NCBI GenBank assembly: GCA_034769895.1
Contig: CM068371.1
Location: forward strand, 402,271,469 to 402,335,468
DNA length: 64,000 bases
Direction of reading: 5' to 3'
Source: Magicicada septendecula
Lineage: Eukaryota > Arthropoda > Insecta > Hemiptera > Cicadidae
Shown here: positions 12,208 to 24,234 of the stretch, one piece after another
Layout of the letters: each line of letters opens with the position of its first letter
Position numbering within the stretch: the stretch's first letter is position 1
The notes under the pieces: generated by a model
The model's input: the letters and a program-made list of their open reading frames with translations, nothing else
The model's database searches: none
What the model was told of the DNA's origin: nothing
Program-made: the position numbers and the translations under genes

Positions 12208-12270
12208 TGGAGAGGGTAAAACGGCAGCAGGAAGAGGCGGAGACTGGTTCCATCACAGACAGTGAATCAG
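12208..12270 (+). CDS. internal coding exon, 63 bp, unknown gene
   Basis: An acceptor (GGTTACAG) precedes and a strong donor (CAG|GTAAGT) follows. Of the three frames only phase 1 is open, giving ERVKRQQEEAETGSITDSES. The other two frames contain stops. The exon is 21 codons long with phase 1 at both ends, so skipping it would keep the frame, as in an alternative cassette exon. It is far GC-richer than its surroundings. The peptide is charged, then Ser/Thr/acidic (TDSES), suggesting a linker or phosphorylation segment of a larger protein. I do not recognise the gene. The plus-strand gene must extend on both sides through long introns. Confidence 0.72.
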
Positions 12271-12794
12271 GTAAGTGCAGTCTGTCTGATTGTGTACCTA
12301 AAGAAATTTGTTGTAAGATGTTGCTGTTTGTGAGTTAAGAGTTATATATTACTGAATGTATACGCAATTTTATAATTGATATTATGTTGTTTGTATGCGA
12401 TGAACAGTTTTGTTAATATTAAGTATAAAGGCAATGTTTGCTAGACCAGACAATCAGTGTGACTGGTCAACAAACGAGTTCACTATGTAGATTTCAGTTG
12501 ACAATTGAAAGTTCTGTGTTTTCACTGATGTTTACTCAGGGTACGGTGGGGTTTGGTAACAGTGATCTGTAGTAATCTTGTCCTTACGAATGTACTGATT
12601 GTCAGAAACAGATGGCTGAATACACTGGTCACAGTATTATTGTGTTCCAATAATTTTAGAATAATTGTAGAAACCAGGGTCAGGTTCCTGGAATACTGTT
12701 CAGGTAAAATGTCACAATGTATATATAGTGGCGTAGTGTACAGTAATGCTGTGCAGTTCTGTAAACCTCTGTTGAGTTAGCCTCAAGATCATAT

Positions 12795-12809
12795 CTCTGT
12801 CTCTCTCTT

Positions 12810-12841
<32 letters not shown>

Positions 12842-12856
12842 GCACACACACACACA
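12795..12856 (+). repeat. compound (CT)n(CA)n microsatellite
   Basis: A CT run passes directly into a CA run with one CG interruption. Confidence 0.9.
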
Positions 12857-12872
12857 AATTTTTATCCACATA

Positions 12873-13456
12873 CAGTAGAAGCCCTCTCATCCGGCCACCT
12901 CGGGATCAGACCCTAGGCCGGATTACAAAATGGCCGGACGAACCGAAAATACGCTATAATGATGAAATAATGCTCTTTAATGAATTATCTATACAATAAA
13001 TGACCCAGTACAGTATATATAAATTAATAATAATTATAATTACTCACCCGTACTCCATGGTAGCAAGTAAAAAAACAAACGAGGAAAAAATTGCTACAAA
13101 AGTCACAGAGATATTACTGGTCTCTAATACTCTGAACCGATTCGACCTTATCGAGACGCTGAAGGACTTGTAATTTTTGGTCCACAGTCACGAACGTGTG
13201 TTTTTGTTTCGCATTCATGTTGGAAACTGTTTTTATTTACACAGATATATTTACACATACTGTATACACAGAACTCACAACATAAGACACACATCTGCAC
13301 ATGAACAAAAGTGCGAGTCAACTGAGCTACATATATTTTCCATTTAACAAGTTGGCCCCTGTCGCTGGAGGGTCGTCTAGACTGTGTGACTCACCGTGGC
13401 TGGCCGAACCATCCGACGGCCGATCCAACCGAGGCCGGACTAGAGGGCATCTACTG
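12873..13456 (-). mobile_element. Tigger/pogo-like element, deletion derivative
   Basis: The 584-bp element has TA at each side (12871-12872, 13457-13458). Its inverted repeats are CAGTAGAAGCCCTCTCATCC on the left and CAGTAGATGCCCTCTAGTCC on the right (reverse complement). CAGT...TCCGG ends and TA targets are typical of Tigger/pogo elements. It keeps only the start of a transposase on the minus strand (13114-13218). Confidence 0.8.
13114..13218 (-). pseudogene. Tigger-like transposase N-terminus
   Basis: A minus-strand ATG at 13218 opens 34 codons with KQKHTFVTVDQKLQVLQRLD, then KVESVQ. This matches the start of the first helix-turn-helix (psq/CENP-B type) of Tigger and jerky-like transposases, where Q/EKLE...RL.KGES is the usual core. 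A TAA at 13114-13116 cuts it off before the helix-turn-helix is complete, and no catalytic DDE domain follows. Confidence 0.65.
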
Positions 13457-13458
13457 TA

Positions 13459-15559
13459 TATAGCCACACCTTTACTTGCCCTGAATCTTTCATTCACACC
13501 ACTATAAAACATTGCATAATTCCCTATGTATGCAGAACCTCGTAACTTCTTTTTTGTTTCAGTTAATACTGCTATATTATTTCAATTCTTTACCATTGAT
13601 CCCTCTAATATTCCGTGTAACTAACTTTAATTTTTCTTATTAAACTTATTAATTTTGCAATCCCACTTATTCAAATCCTTATTCTTTGCTAGGGTCCTAC
13701 TGCCAGTTTCCAGTCCTTACTCCGAGGCTGCTTTTGATACTACAAGTATTTCAAAGTTTTACATGAACAGGTTACTGGCCTGTTGCACAACCCCCTACCA
13801 GGAGGACCAGAGACTCTTCTGTCAGGGTTACCATACCTTACCCAAAAGGCCCTCAGTACCCAGAACTTGAGCATAATAAGATGTCATACTATGATTGATA
13901 TAGCTGATTATATAAATTGTAGTAGTGAGCCTTCAGAATGGAGTATGATTTAAATTTGTTAATCACTCAGTTATACAATTGATATTTAAAAATGTATGAT
14001 TTTCAGTAAAAACAAGTGAGGTGTTGAAATTCCAACCATCTTTTTAAAATATTTTTGGATTCCAGTTTGAATTAACTAAATAAATCTTGTATTCAAATTC
14101 GAAATAAGACAGTAAATAATCCTACCTCTTGGTTTTCTTGTCTTTTGTACCTTGGGTTTTGGGCACCACAGTTTCAAAATTACTAGTTTGGGTAGAATGC
14201 TAGTATGTTTTACTTTTTTATTTTTATTTCTAACATTAATAGGTTAACTTGTGTAATGTTGTAAGACAAATTTGTTTAGTATTTCTGATCCGTGAATGTG
14301 AAAGGTCTTTGTAATGTTTTGAGTGTTTTGAGTAATTTGTCTATAAAAATGTTGTGTTATGAAAAGCATATGTTATGTGAATAAATGACTGTTTCTTGTT
14401 TTCTAAAATTGTATAAAATTCATGTAGTTTATCTTACAAAAGACAAGTATAAAGAAGGATGTTTATTGTCAGAACACATTTATTTTAGTCAGTCACCAGG
14501 TTGGTGACAAATTTGGCAGTGTTCATATATGATGTGTCATTCAGTTGGCCGTGAATTCAATATGTAATATATAGGCCTACATCTTACCAATAGTACTGCA
14601 TCCACAGCCTGTATAGTTGTCAGCCTTGTATTAGAACTTGAGTATTTTTTAAAATCAGTTTTTATTACATGATCGTATTGACAGCTCAAGTAATATTGGT
14701 CATATAGTCAAATGATTCAGCAGTTACCTGAATTTGACCAGTTAAATTCTGTTTTTAAAGTTACTAGATACAAACTTTTAACTGAATTAAGTTTTTCTAT
14801 TAAATTAAGTAGTTGATATTATATAACCGTTATAAATAAAATTGTATCCTTACTTCAGATTTAAGCCAAACGCTAATTTTTTTCCAGTGTGAATGTGTGT
14901 GATGTCTGTTAAAACAAAAATTTTAAATAGTTCATGTTATATGTCAGAGAGATAATAATTCATACTTCCAGAAACATAACATATTTTATTCAGTCAACAC
15001 TTTATTTATGGAGAATATAAATTAGAAGCACATTATTCAGTGCATGCAAAAAGTTAAACTAAATTCATTATTAAAAAATGTAAATTATACTGGCATATAA
15101 AATCTGCCCTTGATTTGGTGCATTCAAGTTTAATTAACATCATATAATTTACAATTGTTGAAGACTGATAATATAATGTAAACCATTTTTTTTTTTTTGT
15201 AGAATGAAAATCTGATTTATTTTTGAGTTATATGTTCTGCTTGTAATGGGATTGATTTATGCCATATGGTTCCACATGTTTAAGTTTCCAATAAATTTAA
15301 GTTTATTTTGTAAAACCCCATTAAATTTATCATTAAATAAAGAAAAAAGAATGTTTGAAATTAATAACGAATAATTCAAGATTTTTAATTTTCAGTAGTT
15401 TGGTATATAATATAAATATTATTGACTGAGATAGACAACAGAATGTTCCTTCGTATAATTTTTGTATAACAGAGTTGGAGGGGACAGTATTGGGGAAAGA
15501 GGATTTATATAGTTACTATAACTGAAATGAAACTTAAGGGACTATAGATTTAGACAAAT
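13459..15559. other. AT-rich DNA, nothing assigned
   Basis: A GC-richer patch at 13690-13870 (CCCCCTACCAGGAGGACCAG region) resembles dispersed-repeat sequence but is not identified. The rest is AT-rich without exon or element borders. One TAGGCCTA palindrome lies at 14572. Confidence 0.45.
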
Positions 15560-17390
15560 ATATTATGATTTATAGCCTCAAAATGAGAGAGCAAAGGCTA
15601 GAGTAGCTACACTACTCAATGAAGAATGGAGAGGAATATACACTCATATTCCTGGATTAGTGAGAGACTAGTAATCATCAGATGTGAAACTGACACAGGA
15701 TACCTAATAGTCATAGCAACTTATGGACCTGAAGAAAGAAGAACTTTTGCCAAAATAAAGAAGAAACAGAGATATTCTATAACGGATTACAAAAAGTAAT
15801 GAATGGTGCCCATCAAGATCATCTGATTATCAGTGGTGATGTTAATGCCAGAATTGGGAAAATATCACTACAAAGTATAATATAGGAAATAAAGGAGAAA
15901 AGATTATTAATAAAAATAGGGAACATTAAGAGATTTGGCTTCGTACAGTTGTTTGAACATAATGATATACACAAATTTACAAGCAGTGAAAGAGGAAATA
16001 AATCCATAACTGATTATACAGTGGTCAGTAAAAAGCTGTATAACGAAGTTCTGGACACAAGAGTGTTCAGAGGTATAAATGTTAATTCAGATCAGTTTAT
16101 GTTAGTTGCCAAAACTACTCTTAGAACGAGATGACATAAAAGAAGTAATATGCAACAAAGATCAGAAATCTGCTTAAAAATAAGTATATTTGGAGAAAAC
16201 TGTATAAAAAATTATATAGGAAATAGCTAGATAATATATGGGTCAAGGAGCATTGCAAAATAATGGAGATCAAGAATGAGTAAATTTAAAGCAGAATATT
16301 GAAAAAGCAGCTTTTGAGGCCTTAGGGTATAGAACAAAACAGTATAAGAAAAAAGTATTAAGTTATGGAATAATAATATAGCAAAGTTAGTAGATTATTA
16401 AAAAGATCGTATTTTAAATACCTGTAAACAAATCTGTAGACAATAAAATAGTTTATAATAAAATAAAATGTGCACTTGTAAAAAGAGAAATACATCGGAC
16501 ACAGAAAGTTGGGATAGATGTATCTCAGAGATAGAACATGATGTTCATAGAAATTAAAACACTGCCTGTAAAAGTTGTAATCATTTAAACAAATCATAAA
16601 GGAAGACAGCAAGAATACAGAATATTAAATTAAAGAATGGGAAGATTATTTTCATAACCTATGGAATACTTCAAAAACTAGTGGCAGTAGTAATATTTGG
16701 GAGCCAGCTTATGGAGAGGAAGTGTATGATATCACCTACGAAGAATTTTAGGATGCTCTAAATAATACAAAGAATCATAAGTCACCAGGGAGTGGTTGCT
16801 TAAATATTGAGCTTATCAGGTAGTCAAGTTGGAAAGTGAAACAGAGATTATTAAATATATATAGTGTGTGCTGGTATAATAAACGTATCCATCAAAAATG
16901 GTTGACAGCAGTAGTAATTCTAGTTTTCAAAAAACGAGATAGGCACAGTTGTAATAGTTATAGAGGAATGAGCTTGTTAACATCGCCCTATAAAGTTATT
17001 CTAGAATAATTACTGCAAGACTAACAAATGTGATTAAAAGTTTATATACTGTCTCCAATTTTACAATCAAAGTGGATAAAAACACAAGTGAAAGAATAAT
17101 TTTTTCAACACAAGGGGTTCACCAAGGCTGTTCAGTGTCCCCAACACTTTTTAATTTTTATTGGGCACTGCAGTCAGAACATGGAAACATGGAAAATGGG
17201 TGCTGATTGTGGATTTAAATTGTAAAGTGTCAACTTTTTTATATGCAGATGACTAGATTCTATTGCCAGGGTCAGAAAATTCTCTACAAAAAGCGTTCAG
17301 TGCTCGTGACTAAATCATTAATGCCTACAGTTCAAGCATATATACTGAAAAGACCAAATTAATTGCTTTCTGTGAAAAACAGTGAATAAG
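15560..17390 (+). pseudogene. LINE ORF2: endonuclease plus reverse transcriptase, decayed
   Basis: Order of motifs on the plus strand: an endonuclease domain with GDVNARIG (about 15836-15859), SITDYTVVSKKL (about 16000) and NSDQFMLVAKT (about 16083-16115); then RT sequences WLTAVVILVFKKRD, NSYRGMSLLTS (about 16950), GVHQGCSVSPTLFNF (from 17114) and the catalytic FLYADD (about 17235). This is an APE-type non-LTR retrotransposon. Only about 110 bp separate the SLLTSPYK block from GVHQG, where several hundred are usual, so the palm segment with motif A and its catalytic Asp is missing. Numerous stops and frameshifts also break the frame. The C-terminal domain is not seen. Confidence 0.8.
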
Positions 17391-18800
17391 AGCCAGTAAT
17401 TGTGTATTAGAACAGGTAAAAATCTTCAATTACAGTCTACTTCATTTTCACAAGTACATTTATAAGTTTTTTATACAAGATTTGAATATTATTAATAATT
17501 TTTGCAATTGGTCCACAACTTTGAATGAAATTCCCTAATGTTTTATGTGTCATTATTCTGACTGACAATCGTTATTCTGATTGTCTTCATAGAATGACCA
17601 ACTTCAGTGTGTATTTTGTAATAAAGATACGGCATGGGAACATTGAGTAGAACTCTGGCATATCAAAATCTTTTATTCTTTTAATGACTCTCACATCTCT
17701 TTATGTATTTATACAAGCTTTTTGCCATATTATTTTTTTGGGTTGTGATTGCAACATTTGACAGGACACCATTTACATTTTTAATATAAAACTCACACAG
17801 ATAGTGTAGTTTAGTTGTTCATATGTATTCATGGTTCTGCTGATAAATATTTTATAGGCATTATCACAGACATGTGAATAGTTTTTATATAAGATATCTT
17901 ACATGTTTCATTTTAAGATATATGTCTATATTCAGTGGTATATATACTATACATAGTAAATATTAAGTAACAACATAAACTTGCATTGTGAGAATAGCTT
18001 TGTACTTGAAATTATTGTAAAATCATTATCATTGCAGTGTCCGATTTATGCATTATTTATTTTAATTAAGGGTGCCACCTTGCAGAATTGTGTACATGAG
18101 ATGATAACACCTTCAAACACAGTAATAATGTGTAATGTACAGAAGTAAAAATAGTTTCAAGATTTTGTGAAATGATGAAGTCCAGTTAATTTATATTGTT
18201 TAAGTATACTATTAATATGCAGTTTATTTCATTGTTGATGCTGTCTCGAGGACATTTATAGAATGAAAGAGAAACATAGAATTTGATAAGTTTTCAAGAA
18301 GACAAGTAATTGTACCAGTGAGTGACGGGTGAACAAAAGAACAGGTGAACAATGAATTTGATAACATATGGTACCATGTGCATCAAGGTTTGGGCTGTAG
18401 CCAAGTCTTGTTTAATATTTTCTTGTTAGAAAAGCATATGATTTCATATTTACCAAGAATTGTGAGCCGATTTGAAAACCTGTTACTTTAGTTAGAACAG
18501 AAGTGAAACAACTTTTCCATGTTGTCATCGAGTAAAGGAAGTGACATGCAGATAGAAACAGTAAATGTACTGAAAATAAAAAACTTTTTGTTCTTAGTGA
18601 AGTGCAGTTGAGTCATAAGACATGATTGATTCTGTGTGAGAGGAGCATATCTTTATTAAAGGTTTAGTTATAGTCTATAGAATTTAATCTTCATCTGCTT
18701 TTGAAATGAATCATAAGACTCTTTCATTATTTACTAGTTGGAAAAGTTATCCATCCTTAGGTTTATGATTTAGTAAGCCTGTTTATTACAAACTTTAATA
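17391..18800. other. AT-rich DNA with a possible small LINE relic
   Basis: Around 18385-18425 a frame reads VHQGLGCSQVLFNIF, which resembles RT motif B (G.RQG.S.SPVLFN). The surroundings are too decayed for a firm call. Nothing else is seen. Confidence 0.35.
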
Positions 18801-18808
18801 AATTCGTC

Positions 18809-19267
18809 CAGGCCCGGATTTCCCACTAGGCATTTGCATAGGGGCGGCACGAGGTGAAACATTATTTGCTAAAATTTCATGTTTTCGGTTTTTTAATTAC
18901 AGTATTTGTATTGGGCACTTGCATTATAGGCAAATTGAAGAAAATGGTTTTGAAGTAACCTTTAATTATATCATTGATAACACGGTATTGACACTGGGCC
19001 TATCAGTAGCAGTGGTAGGAGCGGAGCACGGTCGTATATACAGGTCTGGACACTCCGTTGAAATTCTTGTCCGCTTTTTCATCACATTTCCCTTTTAGAT
19101 TTAAGATCAAATGAGATATTTCCAATAGAGATAGTTGAAATGGCTATTTTCAGCAACTTTTTTCACCAGTCAAGGGGAATTGAATATATAGAAGTTACTT
19201 GTTGGTGGGTGGGGGGGGGGGCTAACAATAGTGCCTAGGGGCGGCAGGACACCTAAATCCAGGGCTG
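18809..19267. mobile_element. hAT-type nonautonomous element
   Basis: The 459-bp element is flanked by a perfect 8-bp duplication AATTCGTC (18801-18808, 19268-19275). Its ends are inverted: CAGGCCCGGATTT on the left and CAGCCCTGGATTT on the right (reverse complement), each followed by a copy of a GGGGCGGCA segment. An 8-bp duplication and CAG-type ends indicate a hAT element. No transposase frame remains. Confidence 0.85.
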
Positions 19268-19869
19268 AATTCGTCTTGACTACTGTTCATTGTCAGTGTG
19301 ATTTCCATTCACTTTTAATGTCTGTAAGTTCATGTTGTGACATTTATCATGAAGAAAGTGTAAAAACAGAATGCGAAAGAAAGACTTGACCATACAATTA
19401 AGGAAGTCACGAGAATTCTTTATAAGGATTTGAGAAAACCAAAAATTGGCTTTCACAGCAGTTGTATATGTGGTTACGTGTGATGTTGCAGGGAGATTGT
19501 AAATTGGACATACATTAATTTAGATTTTTTTGCAAGTCCCATATAACTTTGGTTTTGAGCATTGTAAATATATTTTTAATACTCAGCTGAAAAAATTCTG
19601 GTAACAATTCCTATATCTTTCATTATTTAGGCTGTTGTTAGGACAAGTCACATTTAGTTGTTCATTTTACTTAAATTAATAATCAGTATTTTTTTTGTAA
19701 TGACTTGAAACATAACCTTCTACTTGTGTGTTTCTTCTTATCTTATAAAGAAGGGAATATCTATAGATGTTTTTTTATAAATCCTGTTTTTGGGTGTTTT
19801 TTCCTCCATCTAGGTATTTCAGTTTTCTTAGAAGCATCAGAATAGAAATTTATTTAGCTGTTTGCATTT

Positions 19870-20210
19870 TTGAACGAGTGAAGCAAGTTCGCAGATTTAG
19901 ACACAAGATCCAAAAAAAATTACCAAAATTTTGAAAGAATCACAAAAATTCATTCATTCTCATTGAAGAGAATTTTACTGTAGTTGGAATATAGTGATCA
20001 GTTTTTGAAATTTCAAAATCTGGGGACATCAGGATCTAAAAAGTGTTAAAAAATCCATGCCAAGTATGAAATTAAATATCATGTTTAAGCAAAACGCAAA
20101 TATACTATTCAGTTCTGGAAATTTCAAAATTGTAGGGCACCAGGGGCCCGAAATAGATATAAACGTTTTCAAAATTTGTATAAATCCATGCCAGACATCA
20201 GGCTAAAAGG
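19870..20210 (-). repeat. dispersed repeat, minus-strand copy (GAACTTGCTTCRCTC family)
   Basis: On the minus strand this ends GCGAACTTGCTTCACTCG, matching the end of 35300-35800. The body is rich in AAATTTCAAAA motifs and CCATGCCA blocks. It is probably the 3' region of a retroelement family. See 35300 and 55060. Confidence 0.5.
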
Positions 20211-20547
20211 GATTTTAATCTAACTCCAGATCTAAGGTTTACACTGAAAATGTTTTAACTTTATGCAAAAGATATTTATGTATTGTCAGTTTTATACGTG
20301 TATACAGTAGAACTCCATTTATCCGAACTAATGATTCCCAGACATAATTCAGATACGTAGAAATTCGGATAATTGGAACAAACATAAGAAAAAGGTTATG
20401 TTATGAAAGAAAACTTGAAAATTGATGAAAAATCACTTTTGTTTATTTTTATTACGATAGTACAGTATCTTAATAAAAACCAGGTCACACGTGTTTTGCA
20501 AAAAACTCACTTTTACTACAAAAAAATTAAAAATAATACTCACACAT

Positions 20548-20643
20548 AGTTATGATTTGTCAGTTGAACATGTCAAACAAAGTTAATTGTTTTGAAGTTA
20601 TGATTTGTCAGTTGAAAATTTCAAACAAAGTTAATTGTTTTGA
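20548..20643 (+). repeat. 48-bp tandem duplication
   Basis: Two adjacent copies (20548-20595, 20596-20643) of AGTTATGATTTGTCAGTTGA... differ at about two bases. Confidence 0.9.
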
Positions 20644-20700
20644 CTCGTTTGCGTGCAGCCAGGTCCCACAAACGCTTGACGGAAAGAGCTTCGAGGTTAT
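20621..20700 (-). pseudogene. Tigger-like transposase C-terminus
   Basis: The minus-strand frame ends VKRLWDLAARKRVKTINFV and then stops. Tigger and related transposases characteristically end with an (I/V)K.LRDLAARKR...I..F tail, so this is the last ~25 residues. Upstream residues in the same frame show no transposase signature. Confidence 0.6.
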
Positions 20701-20850
20701 GCAATAGTAACAGCTCTTCCCCACCCCTCGCCCAACAGCGTTGTCGCAGGTTACACTTGGTTATGTGTAGGCAAAGGCGGGGAGGATGGAGAGTGAAGCA
20801 ACATGGCAACCGCAGTCGCCTCGAAGCTTATTTTGATACGTCTCACATAA

Positions 20851-21921
20851 TAGTGTACATATACTCAGTGATCTTGAACCGCATAGGTTTTTCGGCTTAT
20901 TTTTAAGTAGTTGAGTAGCAACAAAATACTGAGACATGGGTGAGACTTTGGAATTTTTAAAACTATAAAAATTGTTAAAGTGTGTTGTAATCGTTTAGAA
21001 ATAAGAAACATAGGTTATTTAATGAATAGTATAGTTGAAGATGAGTAACAAACATTGAAGATGGTTTGGCCCGAAACATTGCCTCCAGGGTGATAACTTT
21101 GACAAGGCCAGACCATATTTTATGGTCGGATACTCGCAAACATATCACTGTTGTTGCCAGTCTCGTTAATACCTCATACTTTCTACATCCTAAAACTACA
21201 TTTACTGCAGTAACCGGTGTCTTTCTCTGCAGTTTATAACATTCGCTACTTCTACAACTGTATGAGTAAGCCTGTGTATCAAGATATTCACTACAAGCTG
21301 TCTTCTCCTCCATAAACTAGGTTTTTATTTTGTTATTTTTAGTGCTCTGAAAATGTGTTCATTTCTCACTTTATCGGTCTTACTGAATTCCAAACAGTAC
21401 TGTGATTTCATTTTTGTTGTTCTTATTGTCTTGGTTTCACTCTCGTAAATTACTGTTATGAAATTAGTTAATTTAGTGGAGGAAAACAGAACTTACAAAA
21501 AGAAAGTTAGTATAGAGTTATAAGGAGAATGGTAAGTCAGTTCAGGCAGGTAGACAGCCTGATCAACAGACTGCACGTTTCGACTATTTTCAAATAATGT
21601 CTAGTAACATGTCCTTCTGACATACCATGTTTTATAAATATGAGATTATAGAGTATGCAGATAAGCCATTTTTTAGAAGTCCATAATACAGTGGTGTTGT
21701 TGGTATTTAATGGATCTTTTCAGGAAACATCTGTAAAATGAGGAAACATAAGTAGAGCATATATATTAAAGCTTTACAACTCGTAATTATTGATAATAAT
21801 CAGAGCAAAACCCAGAGTGTTTCATTCTGTGGTTCAAAATTAGCCTTCCAGTCATAAATCTCTTCTAAGTCGTTAGCATTACAATCTGAGAGAAATGAAC
21901 ATAAAAAGTCTTAAAAAAGGA
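20851..21921. other. AT-rich DNA with one long unassigned minus-strand frame
   Basis: A 112-codon minus-strand frame (20975-21313) has no recognisable domain and no splice context. I list it as unassigned rather than as a gene. Confidence 0.4.
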
Positions 21922-21923
21922 TA

Positions 21924-22547
21924 CACTAAAAACTCGTTTATCCGAAATTGATGGGACTGCGCCTGTTTCGGATAAACGAAATTTTGGATAAACCGAAACT
22001 TCTATTTAAATAATAATGCATATGTAATTACAATAACTTTATTCAATAATAATAATAATTTAAAAGTTACTTACAGTGAATATGGCACAATAAACTATAA
22101 AACGTCACCCCACTGTAAATTATAGTTTCTACATTACTGGAACAGTCCTGTTGCTTGTTCCTACAGTAATCAATCATAGTTTTTGCCTAAGCTTTGAAGC
22201 TTGTTTGCTGGCTGCCCGATCTCGAAGTCGTTTCATTGTTAGAAATTCTGCAGGGGAAGTTTCAGTGTTTACATTTATGATTATGTTACTTTATGTGTAC
22301 AATATATGAACATAATTCTTTATGTTCGAAAATCTTAACAAATCGATAATTCGGAGTACCCCTTATCCCAGTTAGTTCTGATTATTGACTTTCTACTTTA
22401 TATCACGTGGAATGGCTTGTCTACACTATTAAATATAGATTATAGCGACAGGAAAAGGCTTTTATGTATTTTTAAAATTTACTAAAAATGTATTTGGATA
22501 AACCGGATTTTCAGATAAACGCGATACGGATAAATGAGTTTTTAGTG
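21924..22547 (-). mobile_element. Tigger/pogo-like element with complete ends
   Basis: The 624-bp element has TA duplications at 21922-21923 and 22548-22549. Its inverted repeats are CACTAAAAACTCGTTTATCC on the left and CACTAAAAACTCATTTATCC on the right (reverse complement). On the minus strand around 22165-22260 a frame reads TSPAEFLTMKRLRDRAASKQ, the Tigger-type C-terminal tail. The rest of the transposase is gone. Confidence 0.8.
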
Positions 22548-22589
22548 TATTTGATTTTTAAAATTACCTTGATATTTTTGGCTTATTTT

Positions 22590-22715
<126 letters not shown>

Positions 22716-22757
22716 AATTATTAAAAAATTGAAACACTGAGTATTCAAAATCTAATA

Positions 22758-23596
22758 TAGTAGAACTTGCTTATAATGACATTCAAGGGACCTGAGACAA
22801 ATGTGCTCGTTAAAACTAGGTGCTCGCTACATCCGAGTTGTCAACTCGCAAGCCTAAATTTTTACACCGTGATTATCGAACACACAACAAAAAAAGTCTA
22901 CTATAGAAGAGGCTTTGCACAATAAAATTTTGACGTGTTTTACATTCTACGCTTAAAAGTGAAATTTAGACTATAAACATTTTTTAGACGCTAACATTCT
23001 TTGCTGAATATTGCCATACAGTGCATTCGCGAAATATAGTAAAAGTAACTGTGTAGTAAAAACTTACCAAAAGTCAGCTGGCTATCTGGCAAAAAACGCA
23101 ATACTTTCCATGCCACGTGTACAATATTTATTTTTAAATTACAAGAAATTTCACTCTAATTTATTTGTCTTTTTGTTCTTCATTCTAAATGGAAACGTCA
23201 AAATTATATTTTGTACACAGAACTTAACTAACCTAAAAAATGTAATCTATTTTTGTTTCTTTAGTAATTTTGTATATGTAGATATCAAAACAGTTTTGTA
23301 ATTTATTTAAATATTCCTGATATTAATGACTTACATTATTAGTTTCACTAAATCGCGTTAATGATTGTAATCGAATGTTTAAAGTGCTCTATTGAAAGGA
23401 ACGTTTGTTAGACTTTAACCCATGAACAATCCTGGGATAAAATGCTCGTTATAACCAAGTCTCTAACGTGTTCGTACTCGTTAAAAGCCAATTATAATTA
23501 TCATTACTAAGATACAAAACCAAACAACTCTCGTACTTTTGCTCGTTACATCCAAGTTCTCGTTAAAGGCGAGCTTGTTATTCGCGAGTTCCACTG
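22758..23596. mobile_element. pogo-like nonautonomous element
   Basis: Ends are TAGTAGAACTTGCTTATAA on the left and CAGTGGAACTCGCGAATAA on the right (reverse complement). TA precedes the left end, but the right flank reads TG, so one base of the duplication would have mutated. Inside each end is a CTCGTTA/CTCGCTACATCC-type repeat in inverted orientation (22806-22834 and 23541-23570). No transposase is seen. Confidence 0.6.
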
Positions 23597-23981
23597 TGTT
23601 TTTGTGTGATATTTACCACAAAATATGTTCCGTTTAGTTTATATAGTCGTGTAGCAAGAGAATGCGATCACTGTCATGTGCATAATTAAGAAATTGTTTT
23701 CACTGATACGCCGAGTTTGGCACCTGCAAGCAGACAGGTCACTTGACATTTACCGTAAATTCTTGCACGTGATCTGAATAAACGTTCAAAATTAACTTCC
23801 AGTTTGCACTTAAACTCGTGTTAATTTATTTACACACACAAACCTGCAGCATGTTTTTATGTGAATGAGATTTTGTGAACGCGAAATTAATGTCGTATAA
23901 AAATTGATTTCTTCATTGTAATAAATTCTTGGGCTTTTTTTTTACAAAAGTTCCTTGTCACGAGATTAGGAAGGCTGTGTT

Positions 23982-24056
23982 ATGAAAGCGATGTCCACAA
24001 ACGGGCCGGCTGTTGGCGTCGGTCCCGGTTTAGGCAACAACAACAGTCTGCATATA
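23982..24056 (+). CDS. candidate first coding exon, unknown gene
   Basis: After a pyrimidine tract and AAAAG (23935-23950) an ATG at 23982 opens 25 codons, MKAMSTNGPAVGVGPGLGNN and then NSLHI, up to a possible donor ATA|GTAAAT at 24057. An in-frame TAG lies 13 bases upstream, so the ATG would be the true start. The Gly/Pro/Asn-rich peptide looks like a flexible N-terminus. A second frame is also open across the stretch, which weakens the call. Confidence 0.35.
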
Positions 24057-24182
24057 GTAAATTATAAATCATTCTAAATTAGCTCCTCCGCCCAACCTGA
24101 AACTTATGTTTCCTTCCATTATTAAACTGTTTATTGTAAGATAATAAACGAACAGTACTGTGTACAGAATTCATTAAATGCA

Positions 24183-24184
<2 letters not shown>

Positions 24185-24229
<45 letters not shown>
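24185..24229 (+). repeat. (TC)n microsatellite
   Basis: A TC run of 45 bp. Confidence 0.95.

Positions 24230-24234
<5 letters not shown>

Larger units (their letters stand above)
20305..20850 (-). mobile_element. Tigger/pogo-like element, one end recognised
   Basis: The left end CAGTAGAACTCCATTTATCC follows TA (20303-20304) and is close to the ends of the element at 12873. A matching right end was not found, so the right border is approximate and the element may be truncated. Transposase C-terminal sequence is present on the minus strand at 20621-20700. A 48-bp tandem duplication lies just inside (20548-20643). Confidence 0.6.

Noticed and set aside
20975-21313. 112-codon minus-strand frame
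   Set aside because: No domain, splice site or codon pattern supports it.
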